NCBI RefSeq assembly: GCF_000429305.1
Contig: NZ_AUBP01000001.1
Location: forward strand, 310,001 to 374,000
Direction of reading: 5' to 3'
Source of the DNA: Desulfovibrio inopinatus DSM 10711
Lineage (GTDB): Bacteria > Desulfobacterota > Desulfovibrionia > Desulfovibrionales > Desulfovibrionaceae
Length of the DNA: 64,000 bases
The translations under genes and the position numbers were made by a program. A model generated the notes under the pieces. The model was given only the letters and a program-made list of their open reading frames with translations. It was not told the origin of the DNA and searched no databases. Within the stretch, counting starts at the first letter, position 1; every line of letters starts with the position of its first letter. This document shows positions 8,620 through 15,677 of this stretch, in pieces.

Positions 8620-9912
8620 ATGCTGCAGGCGAAATTTAGTACTCCACGCAACGTATTATTTGGGAAACACGCGGTGTTGCTGTGTGGAATCATGTTCGCT
8701 GTGGTACTGTTTGGAGGAACGTCGTATGCTGACTCGATGTTTTCCTTCCACGGGGCAATGTCGGAAACCGTTCTGAACGCCTATCTTTCACGAGCCGTAT
8801 CCCATCAATTGCTTTTTACGGATAATGATGAAGCACTGTTGGCTGATGATATTCGTATGTTTCACGATGAAGGTGCTAAATTCATTGGCCGTGCGTCCAT
8901 CATTTGGGAAACGCCTCCCGATGTAGATGCGTTTTTCGATCAAGCCGCTTCACTTGCTGCCCAGGTTCATGCTGTGGACCCGGAGATCATTCTTCAAGCC
9001 GGAGTGTTTGAAATTGTGGACACCGGCGTCGATGCCGTCTCCGTGCCGACAACGACCTTCGAAGCCTTTGGATTGACTCCGGTCGAGCGTCATTTCCGGT
9101 ATGCCGACATGCTGTATCCCGATGGGACATATTGGGATTATTTCGGCTCCGGCCAATCGATTCCCGACATGTCGCGCCTTGAGACACGGTTATGGTTTTA
9201 TACTCGGGCACGCCGCTATATCGATGCAGGCTATGAAGCGCTTCATTTCGGTGTGGTGGATACCGTTGAAATGAATGATGCCGGGAATGCTGCGCTTTAT
9301 GATCTCCTCACCCGCATTCGGGAGTATGCCGCGCAAGCTGCCCGGCGAGGAATGATCCTCTGTGACGCGCATCATCCCACGGGCATGTCGGTCGAGGGGA
9401 AAACCGTTTTCGACTTCTTGAGTTATCCCATGCGTATTCAGGAAACGGTGGGGATTCCATATGAAGGACATCTTTCCATGGACGCCGAAGATGTCATTTA
9501 TGGTCGAACGCTTGGCGGTGTCACCCCGTCGGGCTGGATCGCCGAACGGCTCCCGTATCTTGTCGAAATCGATAATTGGGGGTCGAGCGGTCAGGGCGGA
9601 GAGGACATCGGCGGCATATGGGTCTGGGGCTGGGATGAAATCGACTGGTTTGCCCGACTCGCTTCGGACAAACGTGACGAATTTTTACGTTCAGCCGTCT
9701 CGTGGTTACGCACCCATGATGCGTACGGGCATGTTCAGTTTCCGTCTCGCCGTATTCTGGCTGATCCTGTTGCCGACAATGTCAGCTGGTATTTTGCCAA
9801 CCGAAAAAGCGCGGCATGCGTCAACGGTTTTGGGCAGGAAGATGTCATCCAGCGTCTTATGCAGCCGTTGAGCATGGTTCCCGTTCTGCTGGTGATAGAA
9901 GAGGAATCATGA
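8620..9912 (+). CDS. Secreted protein, probable glycosidase-like TIM barrel
   Basis: A 430-residue exported protein. A signal peptide ends near GGTSYADS (residues about 18-38). The mature part shows spaced strand-end acidic/aromatic motifs of a TIM-barrel enzyme: FIGRASIIWETP, GYEALHFGVVDTVEMND, GMILCDAHHPTG and LPYLVEIDNWGSSGQGG. I do not recognise the exact family; a glycoside-hydrolase-like function is an inference from this pattern. The start at 8620 follows GGCGGAATCA; the open frame reaches back to 8536, inside the previous gene. Position between the DRTGG protein and the RND pump suggests it belongs to the same envelope-directed operon. Confidence 0.65.
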   Translation: MLQAKFSTPRNVLFGKHAVLLCGIMFAVVLFGGTSYADSMFSFHGAMSETVLNAYLSRAVSHQLLFTDNDEALLADDIRMFHDEGAKFIGRASIIWETPPDVDAFFDQAASLAAQVHAVDPEIILQAGVFEIVDTGVDAVSVPTTTFEAFGLTPVERHFRYADMLYPDGTYWDYFGSGQSIPDMSRLETRLWFYTRARRYIDAGYEALHFGVVDTVEMNDAGNAALYDLLTRIREYAAQAARRGMILCDAHHPTGMSVEGKTVFDFLSYPMRIQETVGIPYEGHLSMDAEDVIYGRTLGGVTPSGWIAERLPYLVEIDNWGSSGQGGEDIGGIWVWGWDEIDWFARLASDKRDEFLRSAVSWLRTHDAYGHVQFPSRRILADPVADNVSWYFANRKSAACVNGFGQEDVIQRLMQPLSMVPVLLVIEEES

Positions 9913-10024
9913 AATGTCGCGTCATGAAGAAAATTCGTGAAGCGCGTTGATTCGAGGATGACAAGGAACCACGCGTTTCCGTTCAATTTTTCCAGAAACA
10001 GAGCAGGAGCAGACAAGGCCGGTT

Positions 10025-13000
10025 ATGGACATCATCAAATTCAGCATTCGCAATCCCGTTGTTGTACTTGTCGGCGTCATTCTCGCAACCCTTTTCGGGG
10101 TGTTGAGCTTATATCAAATGCCCTACCAGCTCTCGCCGGATGTTTCCAAACCGGAAATCACCGTGGAAACAACCTGGCCCGGGGCGACGCCGAGTGAAAT
10201 CGAACGCGACATCATCGAAGAGCAGGAAGAAGCCCTGAAGTCTATCCCGGCCTTGACCGAGATTGAAAGTTCGTCACTGAACAATTTGGGGCAAATCACT
10301 CTGACATTCGAGTTGGGAACACCCATTCTGGAGGCCTTGCTGCGGACATCGAACAAGCTCGACGAAGTGGAAACCTATCCGGAAAATGTCGACAAACCGA
10401 TTGTCGATGCGTCGGGAGCCAATGCGTCACCCGTTATCTGGATGATGTTTCAGGCGATCCCCGGAACCGATGCCAATCCAAACTTGGAACGCACGTTTTT
10501 TGAAAATCGTATACGGCAATATCTGGAACGCGTGGAAGGTGTTTCCAACCTGTTCGTGGCCGGTGGGCGCGAGCGGCAGATGCATGTTATTATCGATCCA
10601 CGAAAAATGGCGGCGTTCGGCGTGACCGTGGACGATGTCATTGCTGCTATCGGGCGGGATAATATCAACATTTCGGCCGGTGACGTGAATATAGGACGTC
10701 GCAACTATCGTATTCGTACTCTGGGCGAATATAAAAGCCCCAAAGACGTCACCGAAACCGTCATCAAAGGATATGGCGACCGTTTCGTCAAACTTGGGGA
10801 CGTAGCCGATGTTGAATTCGGCTACGAAAAAGCTAAAGACGTCATGCTGTTTAATGGCAACCCCGGCATTGCTATTGGGGTAGTACCTCAGGTCGGGGTC
10901 AATATCCTCGATATGACGGCGCGAACCAAAGACGTCACCGATAGGCTGAATGAGGAGTTTCTGAAAGATCGGAATCTTGAACTCGTTTGGGCGTACGAAC
11001 AGCGACCATATATTCAGGGCGCGATTGATCTTGTTCAGCAAAACATCATGATTGGTGGGGTGTTGGCTATTGCCGTACTGCTTGTTTTTCTCGGCAATAT
11101 TGCGTCGACGCTTATTGTCTCGATTGCCATTCCTATCAGTATTCTCGGAACCTTTATTTTTCTCAATGGATTTGGCCGCAATCTCAACGTTATCAGTCTC
11201 GCCGGGATATCGTTTTCCGTGGGGATGTTGGTGGATAACGCGATTGTTGTTTTGGAGAATATCGACCGACATCGAAGTATGGGTAAATCACCGTTTGCCG
11301 CGGCCTATGATGGCACCACGGAAGTGTGGGGCGCGGTCGTCGCTTCCACTTTGACAACAGTGGCCGTATTTTTGCCCGTTATTTTCATTCAGGAAGAAGC
11401 AGGCCAGTTGTTCAAAGATATCGCCATTGCCGTCACCTGCGCCATCTCGTTGAGTCTTGTTGTCTCCATTACGGTTATTCCCATGTTGGCTGACCGGCTG
11501 TATACATTGTCTTCGCGCATCACCGGCAAAGCGGAACGCGGAAAGCCACGCATCACCTTGTTTTTCGGCATTGGGCGCATGGCATCGAAAGCCATTATGG
11601 CTCTTGTGCGGCTGTGCCTCTCCAACATGTTCACCCGATCCACCACGGCGGTTATTCTTGTGCTTGCGGCGGTGGGGTTGTCCTGGATGTTTTTTCCCAA
11701 GCTTGAATATTTGCCGCAGGGTAATCGCAACCTGCTGATCAATATTCTTATTCCACCTCCAGGCCTGTCGTATGAAGAGAAACTCGACATCGGCCGGCAG
11801 GTCAATGAACGATTGCAACCGTACTATAACAAAGAAGAAGTCAACGGCGTACCGGGCATCAAGCATGTCTTCTTTGTTGCCGTGAATAATTTCTTCCTGT
11901 TCGGTGTCATCAGTATGCAGGAACAGCGCGCCGCCGAACTGATTCCTATGCTCTCCGGACTGACGAATTCATTCCCTGGGGTGTTTGGCGTCAGCCTGCA
12001 ACAAGGCATATTCTCCGAAGGTATCGGCGAAGGCCGAAACGTTGACGTCGATATTCAGGGCGGTGATCTCAACAAGATCATTGCTGCTGCCGGTGCGCTC
12101 TTCGGCACGCTGAAACAAGCCATGCCCACGGCACAGGTGCGGCCTATCCCGTCGTTTGAAATGATCTACCCGGAAGTCCAGTTTGTCCCGAATATGGAGA
12201 AGCTCAAATCGGTCGGCATGGACAATCGGTCTCTCGGCATTATTCTCGATGTACTTAACGATGGTCGTGATATCGGCGACTTCAAGGAAGAGGGCGAAAA
12301 GAAGATCGAGCTCGTCTTGAAGGGATCGCGCGAGGACGTGTCGACCCCTGATGAGTTGTTCCATACGTTGGTGGTGACGCCGGAAGGGGAGTTGTTGCCG
12401 GTGAATTCGTTGGCCGAGATGATTCGGGCAACGAGTGTCACGGAAATTCGGCACCGCGAACTTGATCGTACGATTACGCTCCAGGTCACGCCGCCGCCGG
12501 AGATGCCCCTGGAATCGTGTATGGAGACGATTCAGAATCAGATTTTGCCGAAGCTCAAGCAAGCCGGGTTGTTTGACGATCTGCATGTGAACTTGAGTGG
12601 AGCGGCCGACAAACTGACGGAAACCTGGGGCGTGTTGCAGGATAATTTTGTGTTGGCGATTATCATCACCTACCTGCTTATGAGCGCGCTTTTCAGCAAC
12701 TTTCTCTATCCGCTCATCATCATGTTTACGGTGCCGTTGGCGGCAGCGGGTGGCTTTGTCGGTCTCAAGCTCGTCAACTGGTTCATTGCTCCGCAACCGC
12801 TCGACATTCTAACCATGCTTGGATTTGTTATGCTTATCGGGGTCGTCGTGAACAACGCGATTCTCATTGTCCACCAGGCGCTCAATAATATCCGCGAGCA
12901 TGATATGTCGCCGCGTCAAGCCGTGGAAACGTCGGTCGAAACCCGCTTGCGACCCATTTACATGAGTGCGACCACATCCGTGCTTGGGATGCTGCCGCTT

Positions 13001-13153
13001 GTTGTTGCGCCGGGACCGGGCTCGGAATTGTACCGGGGCCTTGGTTCGGTTGTGCTGGGTGGGTTGGCCATATCGACCGTTTTCACGATCTTTCTTATCC
13101 CAGTTCTTTTGCTGGGCTTGCTGAAAACCGAGCGGCGAATTGTGGGTGAGTAG
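10025..13153 (+). CDS. RND efflux pump, inner-membrane permease (AcrB/HAE1-type)
   Basis: A full-length 1042-residue RND transporter. It begins MDIIKFSIRNPVVVLVGVI (TM1), has the first porter domain with DVSKPEITVETTWPGATPSEIE, then the TM4 proton-relay motif SVGMLVDNAIVVLENIDRHR, a second periplasmic half, and the matching LIGVVVNNAILIVHQA in the second bundle, ending in LLGLLKTERR. These pumps export hydrophobic compounds using the proton gradient, working as trimers with an adaptor and an outer-membrane channel. The Asp/Asn pair of the relay is retained. The gene lies 112 nt after the secreted protein. AAGG precedes the ATG. The adaptor is 4.7 kb upstream in the same run. Confidence 0.95.
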   Translation: MDIIKFSIRNPVVVLVGVILATLFGVLSLYQMPYQLSPDVSKPEITVETTWPGATPSEIERDIIEEQEEALKSIPALTEIESSSLNNLGQITLTFELGTPILEALLRTSNKLDEVETYPENVDKPIVDASGANASPVIWMMFQAIPGTDANPNLERTFFENRIRQYLERVEGVSNLFVAGGRERQMHVIIDPRKMAAFGVTVDDVIAAIGRDNINISAGDVNIGRRNYRIRTLGEYKSPKDVTETVIKGYGDRFVKLGDVADVEFGYEKAKDVMLFNGNPGIAIGVVPQVGVNILDMTARTKDVTDRLNEEFLKDRNLELVWAYEQRPYIQGAIDLVQQNIMIGGVLAIAVLLVFLGNIASTLIVSIAIPISILGTFIFLNGFGRNLNVISLAGISFSVGMLVDNAIVVLENIDRHRSMGKSPFAAAYDGTTEVWGAVVASTLTTVAVFLPVIFIQEEAGQLFKDIAIAVTCAISLSLVVSITVIPMLADRLYTLSSRITGKAERGKPRITLFFGIGRMASKAIMALVRLCLSNMFTRSTTAVILVLAAVGLSWMFFPKLEYLPQGNRNLLINILIPPPGLSYEEKLDIGRQVNERLQPYYNKEEVNGVPGIKHVFFVAVNNFFLFGVISMQEQRAAELIPMLSGLTNSFPGVFGVSLQQGIFSEGIGEGRNVDVDIQGGDLNKIIAAAGALFGTLKQAMPTAQVRPIPSFEMIYPEVQFVPNMEKLKSVGMDNRSLGIILDVLNDGRDIGDFKEEGEKKIELVLKGSREDVSTPDELFHTLVVTPEGELLPVNSLAEMIRATSVTEIRHRELDRTITLQVTPPPEMPLESCMETIQNQILPKLKQAGLFDDLHVNLSGAADKLTETWGVLQDNFVLAIIITYLLMSALFSNFLYPLIIMFTVPLAAAGGFVGLKLVNWFIAPQPLDILTMLGFVMLIGVVVNNAILIVHQALNNIREHDMSPRQAVETSVETRLRPIYMSATTSVLGMLPLVVAPGPGSELYRGLGSVVLGGLAISTVFTIFLIPVLLLGLLKTERRIVGE

Positions 13154-13374
13154 TTGTGCAGAAGAATCGCAAGGATATCTTTGATCTGTTGAAGAGGGCG
13201 ACTCTGTTTCACATGGAATGGATGACGAACGCCAACGGCATCAGCCGATGGAAGACGCTCATCCCAATCTTGTGACCGTGAGGAAAAGGCGCTATGATAC
13301 ACCTCCTTTTACGATATTTTCGCGATAATCCGTCCGATGACGCGTCACGTCGTCGGCGTGAAGGAGATATGACC

Positions 13375-13596
13375 ATGCGTGATAAAGTGGAAGCGGCTTT
13401 GGACAAAGTCCGCCCGACCCTGCAAGCTGATGGCGGCGATGTTGAATTGGTCGAAATTACGGAAGATGGCATTGTGAAAGTGCGTTTGACCGGCCGCTGC
13501 AAGGGCTGTCCCATGTCGCAGATGACGTTGAAGAGCGGCGTTGAACGGATGGTGCTGAAAGAAGTGCCGGAAGTGCAAGCTGTGGAAAGCGTCTAA
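13375..13596 (+). CDS. NifU-like C-terminal-domain Fe-S scaffold
   Basis: A 73-residue single-domain protein of the Nfu type, MRDKVEAALDKVRPTLQADG followed by GDVELVEI and the cluster-binding CKGCPMSQMTLKSGVE. Two such proteins hold a [4Fe-4S] cluster between their CxxC pairs and pass it to apo-enzymes, which fits an anaerobe rich in Fe-S proteins. The ATG at 13375 is 8 nt after AAGGAG; an ATG two codons earlier is too close to that site. It is followed by its own terminator, so it is probably monocistronic. Confidence 0.92.
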   Translation: MRDKVEAALDKVRPTLQADGGDVELVEITEDGIVKVRLTGRCKGCPMSQMTLKSGVERMVLKEVPEVQAVESV

Positions 13597-13633
13597 CCCG
13601 CGTCTTGTCGCCAACGACGTACGAACACCTTCA

Positions 13634-13669
13634 AGAGGAAGCAGGCTTGTGTCTGGCTTCCTCTTTTTC
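13634..13669 (+). terminator. Intrinsic terminator of the NifU-like gene
   Basis: AGAGGAAGC (13634-13642) pairs perfectly with GCTTCCTCT (13656-13664) around a 13-nt loop and runs into TTTTTC. It lies 37 nt past the stop codon and 18 nt before gltX begins, whose ribosome binding site AGAGAGGAAAACC follows it. Confidence 0.85.
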
Positions 13670-13686
13670 TGGAAGAGAGGAAAACC

Positions 13687-15093
13687 ATGTCTCAGATTGT
13701 CACCCGTTTCGCCCCCAGTCCCACGGGGCATTTGCATATTGGCGGCGCGCGCACCGCGATTTTCAGTTGGGCCTATGCCCGCAAGAACGGCGGCAAGTTC
13801 GTTCTTCGCGTGGAAGATACCGACCAGACCCGGTCCGATGCGTCCATGACGCAGGGCATTTTGGATAGCATGACCTGGCTGGGGTTGGATTATGACGGCG
13901 AAGCCGTCTACCAGAGCCAGCGGTTCGACGCCCATAATGCGGCTGTCGACAAATTGCTGGAAACCGGTCACGCCTATTACTGTACGTGCTCGCCCGACGA
14001 GGTGGAAGCCATGCGCGAAAAAGCGCGGGCTGAAGGCCGCAAGCCGAAATACGACGGCTGCTGTCGGGAAAAAGGCTTGGGACCGTGTGAAGGCGCGGTT
14101 GTTCGCCTGAAAGCACCGCTGGTGGGCACGACGGTATTTGAAGATTTGGTCAAAGGTCATATCGCCGTGGACAATGCCGAACTGGACGACATGATTCTGC
14201 GTCGTTCCGACGGCACGCCCACTTACAACCTGGCCGTTGTTGTCGATGACCATGATATGGGCATCACCCACGTTATCCGCGGTGACGACCATGTGAACAA
14301 CACCCCGAAACAGGTCTTGATTTATCAGGCGTTGGGTTGGGATGTTCCCAAGTTTGCGCACGTGCCCATGATTTTGGGGCCGGACAAAAAGAAGTTGTCC
14401 AAACGCCACGGGGCCACGTCCGTGATGGAATACCAGAAAGACGGCTATTTGCCCGAAGCTCTGGTCAACTATCTGGTGCGTCTCGGATGGTCGTACGGGG
14501 ATCAGGAAATTTTCACGAAAGACGAACTGTTCGAGGTGTTCGATATCGCCAACCTCGGCTCGTCGCCCAGCGTACTCAGCCCGGAAAAGCTGAACTGGCT
14601 CAACCAGCATTATATCAAAGAATCCTCGGTGGAACGCCTGGTCGGTCTGCTCCCCGAGTTCTTGGAAGAAGCTGGCGCCTCGGCAATCGATACCGATTTG
14701 CTCGCCAAACTCATCCCCGAGTTGCAAGCGCGAGCGATAACGCTGAAGGATATGGCCGACAAAGCCCTGTTCTTTTTCGTGGACGATTTCCCCGTGGACG
14801 AAAAGCCGACAAAGAAACTCCTCAAGCAGGATCACGACGTCATCGACGAACGCCTGCGCGACCTCGCCGAAATTTTCGAAGAGATCGACGACTTCACCAA
14901 AGAACCGCTGGAAGGCGCCTTCCATCGCTATATGGACAAACACTCCCTCAAATTCAAAGACCTCGGCGCCCCGGTCCGCCTCAGCCTCTCCGGCCAAGGC
15001 GGCGGCATCGGCCTGTTCGAAATGATGGAACTGTTGGGGAAAGACAAGGTCGTGGCGAGATTGAGAGGCTGGAAAGCGACGTTGGTGAAATAG
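13687..15093 (+). CDS. gltX: Glutamyl-tRNA synthetase
   Basis: A 468-residue class I synthetase that charges tRNA-Glu in the cytoplasm. The HIGH signature is present as GHLHIGGARTA near residue 14 and the KMSKS loop as KKKLSKRHG near 240; between them is a CTCSPDEVEAMREKARAEG insertion with a CxCx..C pattern that in other GltX proteins binds zinc. The C-terminal anticodon-binding helices are complete, ending RLRGWKATLVK. The ATG follows AGAGAGGAAAACC. This is one of the few core housekeeping genes of the window and uses more GC-rich codons than the accessory island that begins just after it. Confidence 0.97.
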   Translation: MSQIVTRFAPSPTGHLHIGGARTAIFSWAYARKNGGKFVLRVEDTDQTRSDASMTQGILDSMTWLGLDYDGEAVYQSQRFDAHNAAVDKLLETGHAYYCTCSPDEVEAMREKARAEGRKPKYDGCCREKGLGPCEGAVVRLKAPLVGTTVFEDLVKGHIAVDNAELDDMILRRSDGTPTYNLAVVVDDHDMGITHVIRGDDHVNNTPKQVLIYQALGWDVPKFAHVPMILGPDKKKLSKRHGATSVMEYQKDGYLPEALVNYLVRLGWSYGDQEIFTKDELFEVFDIANLGSSPSVLSPEKLNWLNQHYIKESSVERLVGLLPEFLEEAGASAIDTDLLAKLIPELQARAITLKDMADKALFFFVDDFPVDEKPTKKLLKQDHDVIDERLRDLAEIFEEIDDFTKEPLEGAFHRYMDKHSLKFKDLGAPVRLSLSGQGGGIGLFEMMELLGKDKVVARLRGWKATLVK

Positions 15094-15155
15094 CGGAAGG
15101 AACCGTCGCAACGCTGTCAGTGAGTAGAACTGACGTACGCCATACGCGATATATT

Positions 15156-15187
15156 GGGGCAAGGGTGAAAATCCTTGCCCCGTTTTT
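15156..15187 (+). terminator. Intrinsic terminator of gltX
   Basis: GGGGCAAGG (15156-15164) and CCTTGCCCC (15173-15181) form a perfect 9-bp stem with an 8-nt loop, followed by GTTTTTG. It lies 63 nt past the gltX stop codon. Confidence 0.9.
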
Positions 15188-15242
15188 GTTGGCGAGAAGA
15201 GAGTTGGGCTGTATGAAATGGGAAAACAATTCAAGAGAGGGC

Positions 15243-15677
15243 ATGATGTATACAACACCTCTTCGGCACGTTGATGGTGCCGTTATGCTTGTCGTCCCCC
15301 CAACAATCCTGGATCTTCTTGGACTGAAAGCCGGGTCGCTCGTGAACATTGAAGTCGAGGGCGAGACGCTGGTTGTGAAGGCCACACCTCGTCCACTGTA
15401 TACTTTGGATGAGTTACTGTCTCAATGCGATTCCAACCAGGATATGACGAATGAAGAGATGGAATGGGTGGGTATGAAGCCCGTCGGGAGGGAGTTGGTT
15501 TTGATGGAAGGTGCTGGCATTGTCAGTGCTATGCTTGATTGTACCATTGTCATAAGACTATTAAAAGATGACTTTCTGAGTGTTCTTATTAATTGTCCAC
15601 AATTATCGCACCTTTTGATTTCACGAAGTCGAGCATATCTTGCGGGTAGGGAGTGCCGTTTCTATCACATGAGGTGA
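15243..15677 (+). pseudogene. AbrB/MazE-type antitoxin lacking its stop codon and toxin
   Basis: Residues 1-86 match the PemI/ChpS type of MazE antitoxin: an AbrB-like DNA-binding swapped hairpin (RHVDGAVMLVVPPTILDLLG, AGSLVNIEVEGETLVVKA) and the toxin-binding tail YTLDELLSQCD...EEMEWVGMKPVGREL. Family members normally stop right after this last motif and are followed at once by the mazF/pemK toxin. Here the frame continues for about 58 unrelated residues into the 3' end of the opposing NACHT gene (overlap 15589-15677), and no toxin is present. The ATG follows GAGAGGGC. I read it as an orphan antitoxin left by a deletion or insertion near 15500; the DNA-binding part may still be functional. 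Confidence 0.75.

Noticed and set aside
10427-12796. Two long minus-strand frames across the RND permease
   Set aside because: Antisense to the full-length pump; no ribosome binding site or family.
14337-15242. Long open frame antisense/out of frame within gltX that joins the antitoxin frame
   Set aside because: It overlaps gltX in another frame with low-complexity Arg/Gly-rich translation; only the part from 15243 has a ribosome binding site and family motifs.
13345-15258. 637-codon minus-strand open frame across gltX
   Set aside because: A shadow of the plus-strand gene; translation is His/Arg/Phe-rich and without motifs.
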